DNA of 9,839 nt from an uncultured Fretibacterium sp. (GCA_937892105.1 CALAUZ010000144.1:1-9839); one strand, 5' to 3'; numbered from the stretch's first letter, positions 1 through 6,582 are shown. Translations and numbers: made by a program. Notes: generated from the letters alone by a model not told the origin.

Positions 1-6
1 TAACAT
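1..6 (-). CDS. Start of the next flagellar gene, probably flgG (first two codons only)
   Basis: Only the codons ATG TTA (Met-Leu) are inside the window; the gene continues past the left edge. A full AAGGAGG Shine-Dalgarno sequence sits 10 bases upstream (17-23), and the gene begins 21 bases after the stop of a FlgF/FlgG-type gene on the same strand. FlgG distal-rod proteins commonly begin Met-Leu or Met-Ile, and pairs of these genes (flgF-flgG, or flhO-flhP in Bacillus) are usually adjacent. The existence of a start here is well supported by the ribosome binding site; its identity as flgG is inferred from context only. Confidence 0.5.
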
Positions 7-16
7 GAATATTATT

Positions 17-23
17 CCTCCTT
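17..23 (-). promoter_or_regulatory. Shine-Dalgarno sequence for the downstream gene
   Basis: AAGGAGG read on the minus strand, 10 bases before the ATG at 4-6. It is among the best matches to the anti-Shine-Dalgarno sequence in the window and is the main evidence that another gene begins at the left edge. Confidence 0.65.
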
Positions 24-27
24 TGTG

Positions 28-834
28 CTATCCTCTGCTGAATGATGTAATCAACTTGCTAGTCTGTTCGTCATGCGTCATGAGAGCTTTTGACGCTCCC
101 TCATAAATTCTCTGAGCCTCAATCATTCTCGCCATCTCCGTAACTACTTCAACGTTGGACATCTCAAGCATTCCAGACCATATTTTGACGTTCTCGACAG
201 CTTCAGCCTCTCCGGATTGTTCTGTAGGTGTGAGGAGGTTTCTGGCCTGATGCCGAAGGTACGTTGGTCTCTCGAAGTTGAACACTGAAACCCTCCCAAC
301 AACCTCGCCGTCAGCAATAACCTGTCCAGTCCTGTTAATCTCAACGTGGGACGCATTCCCTATGCCTATAGCTCCTCCCTCACCCTGAAGCTGCATTCCG
401 TTTGGGGTAACTATATTACCGTTGTTGTCGAGAACAAAATTCCCCTCTCTGGTGTAAAACGTGTTGCCTTCAGTATCAGCTACAGAGAAGAAGCCTGGCC
501 CGTCTATAGCGATATCGAGCTGGCTCTCGGTATTCTTTAGAACGCCGGGAAAAGTATCCATTACGTCCTCAGAGAATATTGCGGCAAGTGCCAGTGAACC
601 TATTACCTGCCTTCCCTTGAACGGCATATCAGCGGGAAGTACGCTGGTGAGTTTGGTTTCACCGTCTTCTGACACTTTCTCTATCCTGTCCATTAACGCA
701 GAGAAATCCGATGTCGCGCTGATACGGCGTTTATAGCCCGGAGTGTCTACGTTGGCCAGGTTGTTGGTGATAACATCAAGGTGCGTCTCCTGAACCAACA
801 TTCCAGAGGCGGCCTCATATATTCCGCGATGCAT
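28..834 (-). CDS. flgF: Flagellar basal-body rod/hook protein of the FlgF/FlgG family
   Basis: This 268-residue protein belongs to the flagellar rod/hook family, whose members polymerise into the periplasmic axial shaft after export by the flagellar type III system. The N-terminal signature NNLANVDTPGYKR lies at residues 24-36 after a typical helix (GIYEAASGM). The central GPGFF (about 112-116) and TREGNF (about 128-133) blocks are shared by FlgE, FlgF and FlgG, and the C-terminal helix (SNVEVVTEMARMIEAQRIYE) closes the coiled-coil D0 domain. Length fits FlgF or FlgG (about 250-265). The start has AAGGTGA 8 bases upstream. It begins 16 bases after the MreB-like stop and is followed 21 bases on by a probable flgG. 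This order resembles mbl-flhO-flhP of Bacillus, so FlhO is an equally good name. FlgF versus FlgG cannot be settled from this sequence alone. Confidence 0.88.
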   Translation of the reverse strand: MHRGIYEAASGMLVQETHLDVITNNLANVDTPGYKRRISATSDFSALMDRIEKVSEDGETKLTSVLPADMPFKGRQVIGSLALAAIFSEDVMDTFPGVLKNTESQLDIAIDGPGFFSVADTEGNTFYTREGNFVLDNNGNIVTPNGMQLQGEGGAIGIGNASHVEINRTGQVIADGEVVGRVSVFNFERPTYLRHQARNLLTPTEQSGEAEAVENVKIWSGMLEMSNVEVVTEMARMIEAQRIYEGASKALMTHDEQTSKLITSFSRG

Positions 835-850
835 TAATCATCTCACCTTT

Positions 851-1897
851 CTAGTAGCGTTTACGTGAAGAGCGTTTAAGGTTGACCAGCATTGTGTTCT
901 TGCCTTTGCTTTTGAGAGCGTCCATCTCTGCAAGTGCTTTCCCTGTGCCTAATGCTACACTCTCCATAGGGTTCTCGGCGGTGAAACAGTTTATGCCCGT
1001 CTGCTGTGCCACAAGTTCAGGAAGTCCGTGAAGCAATGCCCCTCCTCCTGTAAGCACAATACCCCTGTCGATAATGTCGGCGGAAAGTTCAGGGGGAGTT
1101 AGCTCCAGAACATTTCGTATGCCGTCCACTAACGTTTGTATCATCTCACCTATGGCCATGTTTACTGCGGAACTTGTAACCTCTATCTGTCTGGGAAGTC
1201 CCTGCACCAAGTCCCTTCCCTTCACTATCATTCTTTGATCCTGTTCCAAAGGTATGCAAGTGCCTATCATAATTTTGAGGTTTTCAGCAGTCTGGTCGCC
1301 TATTGCAAGGTTGTACTGTCTTCTAAGATAACGTGTTATTCCCTCATCGAACTTATCCCCGCCAATCCGCAGCGACTTCGACACCACAACTCCTCCAAGC
1401 GATATTACCGCAATATCAGTAGTGCCGCCGCCAATGTCCACTATCATTTTCCCGCGTGCTTCCTCAACATTAAGGTTTGCACCAATAGCAGCCGCCATAG
1501 GTTCCTCAATAAGGTATGCTTCACGCGCTCCAACCTCAAGAGCTGCCTCAAGTACTGCCCTGCGTTCAACATCAGTAGCTCCCGATGGTACGCAAATCAT
1601 AGCCCTGTTGCGGAAGAATTTTTGCGTTCCCTTAGTGATACGCCTCATGAAATGCTGTAACATTGCCTCAGTCATGGCATAATTCGCAATTACTCCGTCC
1701 CTCAATGGGCGCACTGAAGTGATACTTCCAGGAGTACGGCCAACCATGCTTTTTGCCTCATAACCTACAGCCAATATATTTCCGCTATCCTGATCTACTG
1801 CAACAACTGAAGGCTCACGCAGAACAACTCCGTGATGTTTTTCGTATATGAGTACAGTAGCGGTGCCTAAATCTATGCCAATGTCAGTGCCGAACAA
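851..1897 (-). CDS. mreB: Rod-shape-determining protein, MreB/Mbl family actin homologue
   Basis: This 348-residue protein is a bacterial actin that forms ATP-dependent membrane-associated filaments and guides side-wall peptidoglycan synthesis. The ATPase motifs are all visible: phosphate 1 (DIGIDLGTA, residues 5-13), the EEPMAAAIGA block (about 131-140), phosphate 2 (VDIGGGTTD, 153-161) and the adenosine motif (LTGGGALL, 282-289). Length is normal for MreB/Mbl (330-350), with a basic tail ending RSSRKRY. The start is TTG: it puts the canonical MFGxDIGIDLGTA at the N-terminus, has GGGGGTG 7 bases upstream, and no in-frame ATG or GTG lies within about 20 bases before it. It overlaps the upstream secreted-protein gene by 14 bases. 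No mreC or mreD is in the window, and a flagellar rod gene follows, so an Mbl-like paralogue is plausible rather than the main mreBCD copy. Confidence 0.95.
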   Translation of the reverse strand: MFGTDIGIDLGTATVLIYEKHHGVVLREPSVVAVDQDSGNILAVGYEAKSMVGRTPGSITSVRPLRDGVIANYAMTEAMLQHFMRRITKGTQKFFRNRAMICVPSGATDVERRAVLEAALEVGAREAYLIEEPMAAAIGANLNVEEARGKMIVDIGGGTTDIAVISLGGVVVSKSLRIGGDKFDEGITRYLRRQYNLAIGDQTAENLKIMIGTCIPLEQDQRMIVKGRDLVQGLPRQIEVTSSAVNMAIGEMIQTLVDGIRNVLELTPPELSADIIDRGIVLTGGGALLHGLPELVAQQTGINCFTAENPMESVALGTGKALAEMDALKSKGKNTMLVNLKRSSRKRY

Positions 1898-2549
1898 TAA
1901 CGTACACCCCCAGTAATAATATTGCCGCGAATATCCCTGCTCCTGAATTACACCCGCCGTGTACTCCAGAATCAGTAACAGGCCGTCCAGTACCGCTTTT
2001 CCACACTGCGCTGTCTGAGGCTATCTCGATTTCACGGGCTATGTCTACATCTTTAATGATACCGTTTATTGCTATAGTTCCCGAATACGATGATGTCAGG
2101 GTTACGGAATATGACATGTCCTGTTCTTCATCATTCACCCTGACTGTTGCTAGTTTGTAAGGACGATTTGTAGATGGTCTTGCTTCAGGGAGAGGGATTG
2201 GGTCTTTTATGCCGTTCTCGATATGCTTGTCCCATACCTTAAAGCCGAAACGCGTGAGGTCAATGCGTATGTATATGTCGTATCCTGTAATGAATTTTAT
2301 GTCCCCGCTGAGTTCACGGTTGTAATACTGAAGATGTCCGGCGAGGTCGCCGCTGAGCTGGAAAGGGTCAGAGACGTAAACATTCATAATGCCTGACACG
2401 GGAACACGTACTTTTACGACATCGAGAAGTTTTTCCTTTGCGAAGCCATCGCCTTCAATGTACCATAAACCTGAAATATCATAGTCATCGGCCAGTAATA
2501 CCTGAGATGTTATGAGTAAGGCTATTACAGCAAGTAATACTTTCCTCAC
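1884..2549 (-). CDS. Secreted protein of unknown function with a Synergist-CTERM-type C-terminal anchor
   Basis: I do not recognise the body of this 221-residue protein. Residues 1-20 are a signal peptide (basic MRK, hydrophobic core, likely cleavage after VLLA before DDYDISG). The middle is rich in beta-type sequence with alternating hydrophobic residues; its opening (YDISGLWYIEGDGF) resembles the first strand of lipocalin-like or other small beta domains, but that is only an impression. The C-terminus has GGCNSGAG (198-205) followed by a hydrophobic segment (about 206-219) and a final Arg-His. This matches the GG-C-N-x-G plus membrane segment layout of Synergist-CTERM, where the Cys region is thought to serve for processing or surface anchoring. 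The start is GTG, with AAGGGGTGA 7 bases upstream and GTGA overlapping the larB stop by 4 bases. Its end overlaps mreB by 14 bases. Expected location is the cell envelope. Confidence 0.8.
   Translation of the reverse strand: MRKVLLAVIALLITSQVLLADDYDISGLWYIEGDGFAKEKLLDVVKVRVPVSGIMNVYVSDPFQLSGDLAGHLQYYNRELSGDIKFITGYDIYIRIDLTRFGFKVWDKHIENGIKDPIPLPEARPSTNRPYKLATVRVNDEEQDMSYSVTLTSSYSGTIAINGIIKDVDIAREIEIASDSAVWKSGTGRPVTDSGVHGGCNSGAGIFAAILLLGVYVIVRH
1905..1911 (-). promoter_or_regulatory. Shine-Dalgarno sequence that fixes the TTG start of mreB
   Basis: GGGGGTG on the minus strand ends 7 bases before the TTG codon at 1895-1897. It lies inside the last codons of the upstream gene (the Leu-Leu-Gly-Val stretch of its C-terminal anchor), so the secreted protein and MreB are probably translationally coupled. 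Confidence 0.6.
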
Positions 2550-3313
2550 GCTCTATTCACCCCTTCCGTCCTTATCCTGTTTATCATTGAGGCCAGATAA
2601 CCTGCTCCGAAACCGTTATCAATATTCACGACGCTTACGCCGCTTGCGCAGGAGTTCAGCATTGCGAGCAGAGCCGATACTCCTCCGAACGACGCGCCGT
2701 AACCCACGCTTGTAGGGACGGCAATAACGGGGCAATCAGCAAGTCCGCCAAGAACGCTGGCCAATGCACCCTCCATTCCGGCAACGGCAATGATAACACC
2801 GGCACTCATTATGTCGTCAACATGAGAGAGAACCCTGTGAAGACCTGCGACACCTACATCATAGAGACGCTTAACCCTGTTACCCAGAACCTCAGCCGTT
2901 AAAGCAGCTTCTTCCGCCACAGGAATATCGCTTGTTCCGCCAGTAGCGGCAAGAATGAAGCTGTCTCCTTCAGGCTGGGGAATGCTGCCATAAATTCCTG
3001 CTTTTGCGTCAGGGTGGTAATCTATGTTGCAGCCTAAATGAGCCAGACAGCCGGCATGTTCTTTAGAGAGGCGGGTAATGAGAATGTTATTCTGGCCATG
3101 AGAACGCATAACATCAATTATCCCTGCGATTTGCTCAGGTGTTTTTCCGGCACCGTATATGACTTCTGAAGCTCCCTGTCTTAATTTCCTGTGAAGGTCT
3201 ACTTTTGCGTAACCTATATCCTCAAAGGGGGATTCTTTGAGCCTTAGATATGCTTCATCGACTGTGATATTGTTATCGTGGAGTTCCTGGAGCAAGTGCT
3301 TTATGTCATTCAA
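2546..3313 (-). CDS. larB: Nickel-pincer cofactor biosynthesis protein LarB (P2CMN synthase)
   Basis: LarB carboxylates and hydrolyses nicotinic acid adenine dinucleotide to pyridinium-3,5-biscarboxylic acid mononucleotide, the first step toward the nickel-pincer nucleotide of lactate racemase and related enzymes. This 255-residue protein has the typical N-terminal region (ITVDEAYLRLKESPFEDIGY, KVDLHRKLRQGASEVIYGAGKTPEQ) and a PurE-like C-terminal domain from about residue 118 (AATGGTSDIPVAEEAA; DVGVAGLHR; VAGMEGALASVLGGL; VPTSVGYGASFGG). NSCASG includes Cys222, equivalent to the Cys221 reported to attack the substrate in Lactobacillus LarB. The start is TTG: GAGGTGA sits 7 bases upstream and MNDIKHLL aligns with family N-termini. 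No larC, larE or racemase gene is in the window. It is not PurE, because it has the LarB-specific N-terminal half. It overlaps the following gene by 4 bases. Confidence 0.94.
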   Translation of the reverse strand: MNDIKHLLQELHDNNITVDEAYLRLKESPFEDIGYAKVDLHRKLRQGASEVIYGAGKTPEQIAGIIDVMRSHGQNNILITRLSKEHAGCLAHLGCNIDYHPDAKAGIYGSIPQPEGDSFILAATGGTSDIPVAEEAALTAEVLGNRVKRLYDVGVAGLHRVLSHVDDIMSAGVIIAVAGMEGALASVLGGLADCPVIAVPTSVGYGASFGGVSALLAMLNSCASGVSVVNIDNGFGAGYLASMINRIRTEGVNRA

Positions 3314-3320
3314 GAAATTT

Positions 3321-3327
3321 TCACCTC
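3321..3327 (-). promoter_or_regulatory. Shine-Dalgarno sequence that fixes the TTG start of larB
   Basis: GAGGTGA on the minus strand lies 7 bases before the TTG at 3311-3313, the same spacing seen for mreB, the GTG-started secreted protein and the acylphosphatase in this window. Confidence 0.6.
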
Positions 3328-3359
3328 AAGAGAAATAATAGCACATGCAAGTGTACAAC

Positions 3360-3656
3360 TTAATACACAGGCCCGAAATATGTTTCATCGTCCTTAACTT
3401 TTTCGCGGTAAAATATGACATGTTTAACGATAGCCATGCTAGGGCCGCGCTTTAACTTTTCCTTCATTTCGTTCACGCACTCAGGCAAACCCTGAAATAC
3501 AGCTTCAACTCTTCCATCGGGTAAATTTTCGACTGAGCCGGTAAGCCCTAATCTTTCAGCGTGTTCGCACGCCCAATAACGGAAGCCGACATGCTGTACG
3601 CGCCCAGAGATTAAGGCTCTTACACGGATATAGTTACTTTTGTCATCATAAGTCAT
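3360..3656 (-). CDS. acyP: Acylphosphatase
   Basis: This small cytoplasmic enzyme hydrolyses the carboxyl-phosphate bond of acylphosphates such as acetyl phosphate or 1,3-bisphosphoglycerate. With the ATG start it has 98 residues, close to the usual 90-100. The signature GRVQHVGFR (18-26) supplies the phosphate-binding loop and the catalytic Arg26. The second motif VENLPDGRVE supplies catalytic Asn44, and the protein ends with the family-typical YFGPVY. I prefer the ATG at 3654-3656 over a GTG two codons upstream: AGGAG (3664-3668) is 7 bases before the ATG but only 1 base before the GTG, and the ATG forms a 4-bp ATGA overlap with the stop of the uracil-DNA glycosylase gene. It is followed 46 bases later by larB with no clear terminator between. 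Confidence 0.93.
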   Translation of the reverse strand: MTYDDKSNYIRVRALISGRVQHVGFRYWACEHAERLGLTGSVENLPDGRVEAVFQGLPECVNEMKEKLKRGPSMAIVKHVIFYREKVKDDETYFGPVY

Positions 3657-4384
3657 TGCCACACTCCTGAAGATATGAGCTGATGTTCTGCTTTTCCTGC
3701 CCAGTCTTTATTTGCGTGAGGATTTGCGGGACTTGGGTGAAGTATTTTAGTGATGGACACTCTTTCACCGATTAAGGCAGTTTTAGCGCGTTCGTATGCG
3801 AAATTTCCGATACTGACGACGTATTCAGGTTTGAGGATATTGATTGCGTCCATGAGTGCAAAATCGCAAAGTTCACAGAGCCTTGAACGTTCAGAAGGTG
3901 CTAACTTGTCGGGAGTGAAGTTACGGAGGCTGCCTTTTTCGGTATTGGCGATAAAGAGCAAGGGGCAATAATTGAGGACGAAGTTATCAGCAAAGAAGTT
4001 TTCAGCCGTTCCGAATTTGTTCTGGAACAGCCCCCATAATCTTTTGCCGCTGACCTCCGAGCGATCGCAATCGAGGCCATGAACGGGATATGAGACCTGT
4101 TCGTTATCTGGGTGAATAATGCGAATGCTGGTAATGCCGAGAAATTCGCGGACAGCATTGACTTCTCCGAAAGGTATTCCAGTCTGAGCCATACCCCAAG
4201 GGCCGGGGTTCATACCGAGAAAGACGACACGTTTTCTGCCGCCTGAATACTTCATGTATTGCCTGAAGCCGTCCCAAGCGTAACTCAGAGGGTTATAGAC
4301 GAAAGCGACGGGCCAAGAGAATTTGAAGTTATTGGCCTGTTCGCAAAGACGCGCATAAATATTTAGCAAATGTAAGTTTTCCAT
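3653..4384 (-). CDS. SMUG1-type single-strand-selective uracil-DNA glycosylase
   Basis: This 243-residue DNA-repair enzyme of UDG family 3 (SMUG1) removes uracil, and in known members also oxidised pyrimidines, to start base-excision repair. Motif 1 is GMNPGPWGMAQTGIPFGE (residues 57-74); Asn59 is the catalytic Asn of the GMNP form that separates SMUG1 from classical Ung (GQDPYH). The block SGKRLWGLF (112-120), the uracil-pocket Asn in LNYCPLLF (Asn138) and motif 2 HPSPANPHANK (His216 onward) are all intact. Its N-terminal VYNPLSYAWDGF is also typical. The ATG start is the only good one; I see no Shine-Dalgarno sequence before it, so the gene may have a weak initiation signal or be near-leaderless. 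It heads the long gene row that runs to the left edge and ends in a 4-bp overlap with the acylphosphatase. Confidence 0.92.
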   Translation of the reverse strand: MENLHLLNIYARLCEQANNFKFSWPVAFVYNPLSYAWDGFRQYMKYSGGRKRVVFLGMNPGPWGMAQTGIPFGEVNAVREFLGITSIRIIHPDNEQVSYPVHGLDCDRSEVSGKRLWGLFQNKFGTAENFFADNFVLNYCPLLFIANTEKGSLRNFTPDKLAPSERSRLCELCDFALMDAINILKPEYVVSIGNFAYERAKTALIGERVSITKILHPSPANPHANKDWAGKAEHQLISSGVWQ

Positions 4385-4417
4385 GATGAGATATATTTTA
4401 CACGCGAATGTTAAAAT

Positions 4418-4439
4418 CCCCGATAAATTTCTTTAGGGG
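4418..4439 (-). terminator. Hairpin after the methyltransferase gene, possible terminator
   Basis: On the minus strand CCCC-TAAA, a GAAA loop, then TTTA-TC-GGGG forms two 4-bp stems with a two-base bulge, 12 bases after the methyltransferase stop. It is followed by ATTTTAA, a weak T run, so termination may be partial. It lies 33 bases before the SMUG1-type gene and marks a likely transcription-unit boundary. Confidence 0.45.
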
Positions 4440-4451
4440 AATATATTAATT

Positions 4452-5468
4452 TCATGCAAAAAGTTTCTTCAGTTTCTTGCGTATACCCTTCTTCATACTA
4501 TGAAAGTTACTGGATAATGCATTAATCAGCCTGTAACTTAGCGGGAAATTTCGTTCCCATGTTCCCGAAAAGCTCCTGTAACGTTCTGCTTTATGCCTTG
4601 CTATGCCTGCCTGGAACTCTACAGCGTGGTCAAAGAACTCTGCATAGTCCTTGTAATACTTCGTGATTATCTTTCTGATACCGTCAATATCTTCGTTGGT
4701 TATTATGACATTGCAGGGGAAAATTCTGTCAATGAACATGCCGGGATACGCTGCCCAAGGAAAGAGAAGGGCCTCGAAAAGATTTCTTGCATATTTAGCG
4801 GTATCATCAATGACGTGAAACGCACCTATATTCGCGAAATGTGGAATGTAATTGTCTTCAGGAGCAGGCATAATCTTGATGTCCGACACGACATTTGCAA
4901 AGAGGTAACGGCAGGCCAATTCATCTTCACGCCCCGAAAGGTAAGGCAGTGAGACATCGTGGAGAATTACCCATGCTCCTCGTTTCAGGAATGGGAGAAT
5001 ACACAGGAAGTTCAAAGTTTCCCAAGGGTGAATATGAGCCGTGTCAAGAACAAGCAAATCTATATCACCGCCAATGTTCTCAATGAAACGTGATATATCT
5101 CCGCCTCTGTAGACAGTCCATTTGTTCTTGAGATGTGAGAAATTCTTGTCAACAAGCCAGCCTGATAACTTTTCGTCAAAACCGTAATACTTCTCGTAGT
5201 AATCTACCGAAATAAGCTGTGAATTTTCGATGTCCCGTATTGCGTTGAGAATGATTGCGGAACCTCCTCCGCTTGCGATACCTACTTCAAGTATCTTTGC
5301 GGGCTTGAGGTAACGCACCATGCCATTGAGAAAATATTTTGCGTTATGTTCCATTTCGGAATACGGATTGACAGCGTCAAATATTTCGTCAAGACGTTCA
5401 TGATCATACTCCTCGAACTTTATACGGGTATAATTCGTCTCTGAAGCCTCTACGTTGGTATTAATCAT
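4452..5468 (-). CDS. Class I SAM-dependent methyltransferase, Methyltransf_24 / cephalosporin-hydroxylase-like fold
   Basis: This 338-residue protein has a Rossmann-type SAM-binding core: motif I ILEVGIASGGGSAI (59-72), an acidic residue ending strand 2 (ISVDYY, Asp89), and the strand-4 region DIDLLVLDTAHIHPWET (135-151) followed by LPFLKRGAWVILHD (158 region). The D-x-x-H pairing and the HD after strand 5 resemble the Methyltransf_24 and cephalosporin-hydroxylase-like families, which often act on sugars or glycolipids. The substrate is unknown. About 130 C-terminal residues beyond the core are unassigned and end in a strongly basic helix (MKKGIRKKLKKLFA) that could touch membrane or nucleic acid. 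The gene stands alone between two hairpins, with no sugar-biosynthesis neighbours. The ATG start gives a complete domain but only a poor Shine-Dalgarno match upstream. Confidence 0.75.
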   Translation of the reverse strand: MINTNVEASETNYTRIKFEEYDHERLDEIFDAVNPYSEMEHNAKYFLNGMVRYLKPAKILEVGIASGGGSAIILNAIRDIENSQLISVDYYEKYYGFDEKLSGWLVDKNFSHLKNKWTVYRGGDISRFIENIGGDIDLLVLDTAHIHPWETLNFLCILPFLKRGAWVILHDVSLPYLSGREDELACRYLFANVVSDIKIMPAPEDNYIPHFANIGAFHVIDDTAKYARNLFEALLFPWAAYPGMFIDRIFPCNVIITNEDIDGIRKIITKYYKDYAEFFDHAVEFQAGIARHKAERYRSFSGTWERNFPLSYRLINALSSNFHSMKKGIRKKLKKLFA

Positions 5469-5500
5469 TTGTCAGCCAACTTTCTATAGTAATTGCCGGT

Positions 5501-5506
5501 ATTATA
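5501..5506 (-). promoter_or_regulatory. Possible -10 element for the methyltransferase gene
   Basis: A perfect TATAAT on the minus strand lies 32 bases upstream of the ATG at 5466-5468. No recognisable -35 hexamer occurs 16-18 bases before it, and the element overlaps the AT-rich tail of the preceding hairpin, so it may be only part of the terminator. Confidence 0.3.
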
Positions 5507-5539
5507 TAATAGGGACACCAGAGAACTTATGATGTCCCT
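5507..5539 (-). terminator. Intrinsic terminator after the galT/DUF4432 operon
   Basis: On the minus strand AGGGACATCA, a 9-base loop and TGGTGTCCCT form a 10-bp stem (5511-5539), followed by ATTATATAAT. One pair is G-U in the minus-strand RNA but would be an A-C mismatch in a plus-strand RNA, which fits selection for minus-strand transcription. It starts 53 bases after the stop of the epimerase-like gene. The T run is interrupted, so strength is uncertain. Confidence 0.65.
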
Positions 5540-5592
5540 TTACGAATATTAATGTTGTTATTGTGCAATCTATAATTCCTTTGCCATTCTGC

Positions 5593-6582
5593 TCACTTTA
5601 TGCATTCCAGCTTCAATCTCACGGAATTACGCACTTTCCCGAAAGGCTCAATAGTCATCAGTCTACCCTCTATGCGTTCCCTCTCACGTCCCATGATGTA
5701 GCAACTTGAAGGTTCAAGGCCGAGAACGTAATCGCCACTCTTCATGTTCTTCCACTGCGCCAAAACCGGCAGCGTATCCAGCGACCATGATACTTCAGCC
5801 ATCATTCCAATCTCAGGGTTCTTCAGGCGGACGCATGGCTCACTCTTCATCTCGTGAAAGAATACCTGTTCCTCCTCGCCATCAATAGGCGCACAGAACT
5901 CGCAATGTGAGGCGATATTCTTCGCCGCATATTCCGTTCTGGGAGTAACTTTGTGCTTCTCAGGGAACTCAAGCACTGACTTTTCACTCAGCATTGGCCA
6001 GCCGAAATTCATGTGGTACAGCATCATATACTCCGCAGGTTCGGGAGTAAGGTTAGTGATTTCGTCCTCCAACACAATTTCGCCTCCCCATGCAGGGACA
6101 GTGTATTTCCTGTTTACGCTGAAGCAGTAGCTCCCCTGCTGTGTCTCCCGTATCTCACCGCCAACATAAATATTCCCGTCCTTAGCATACCCGTAAAGTC
6201 CTTTCGCTCCCAAACCGTGAAAGCGTCCGTGTAATGGGTGAAATGTTCCGTCATTGTCGGTGTTCTCAGGCCCGGCAGAAAGAAGTCCGCACGTGAATAG
6301 CATTCCGCCGGGAAAATAACGCCCAAATTCACCGGGTATTGGCTGAAATCTTGCGGGTGAGTTATAGCCGTTCTTGGTGGTGTAACTGATGTTCACGCCC
6401 CTGTAGCGCAGATGGCCGATGTCAAGTCCGTTGTCAGGCAGTATATCAAGCTGAAGTCCTCCTGCTGTAGTTACCTGATACATTGCGATACCCCTTGCGT
6501 TACCCTCGTCAAGGATTACGCGCCTGACACCGTAAACCTGTTCATCGTTACCCACATAACTCTGAAATTCTCTCTGTTCCAT
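5593..6582 (-). CDS. Aldose-1-epimerase-like protein, DUF4432 family (galactose-mutarotase fold)
   Basis: This 329-residue protein belongs to the galactose-mutarotase-like beta-sandwich superfamily, DUF4432 branch. Visible family features are LQLDILPDNGLDIGHLRYRG (about 43-62), the glycine-rich PGGMLFTCGL (91-100), HPLHGRFHGLG (115-125) with His115 and His118 as likely sugar-site residues, and LYHMNFGWP (188-196) with His190 in the place of the catalytic His of aldose epimerases. The enzymatic reaction of DUF4432 proteins is not firmly established; mutarotation of an aldose phosphate or free sugar is the natural inference beside a galT. The ATG at 6580-6582 shares a base with the galT stop (TGATG). 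A TTG one codon upstream is an alternative: AGGAGG is 10 bases from the ATG but 7 from the TTG, the commonest spacing here, so one residue of ambiguity remains. Confidence 0.85.
   Translation of the reverse strand: MEQREFQSYVGNDEQVYGVRRVILDEGNARGIAMYQVTTAGGLQLDILPDNGLDIGHLRYRGVNISYTTKNGYNSPARFQPIPGEFGRYFPGGMLFTCGLLSAGPENTDNDGTFHPLHGRFHGLGAKGLYGYAKDGNIYVGGEIRETQQGSYCFSVNRKYTVPAWGGEIVLEDEITNLTPEPAEYMMLYHMNFGWPMLSEKSVLEFPEKHKVTPRTEYAAKNIASHCEFCAPIDGEEEQVFFHEMKSEPCVRLKNPEIGMMAEVSWSLDTLPVLAQWKNMKSGDYVLGLEPSSCYIMGRERERIEGRLMTIEPFGKVRNSVRLKLECIK

Noticed and set aside
1136..1660. Plus-strand open frame of 174 codons opposite mreB
   Set aside because: It lies wholly antisense to a gene with complete MreB motifs, the product resembles no protein I know and is Ser/Tyr/His-rich, as expected of a mirror frame, and it has no supporting context.
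2546..3313. Annotation as PurE (AIR carboxylase)
   Set aside because: Only the C-terminal half has the PurE-like fold; the N-terminal half, the length of 255 residues and the NSCASG active-site Cys are those of LarB.
3314..3359. Weak hairpin between the acylphosphatase and larB genes
   Set aside because: Only about five pairs including a G-U form and the following sequence is not a T run, so I do not treat it as a terminator.
4593..4952. Plus-strand open frame of 119 codons opposite the methyltransferase gene
   Set aside because: Antisense to a gene with clear SAM-binding motifs; its own translation shows no recognisable family.
4452..5468. Annotation as a cephalosporin hydroxylase
   Set aside because: The resemblance is limited to the SAM-binding core shared with Methyltransf_24; there are no antibiotic-biosynthesis neighbours and the characteristic hydroxylase name is often misapplied.
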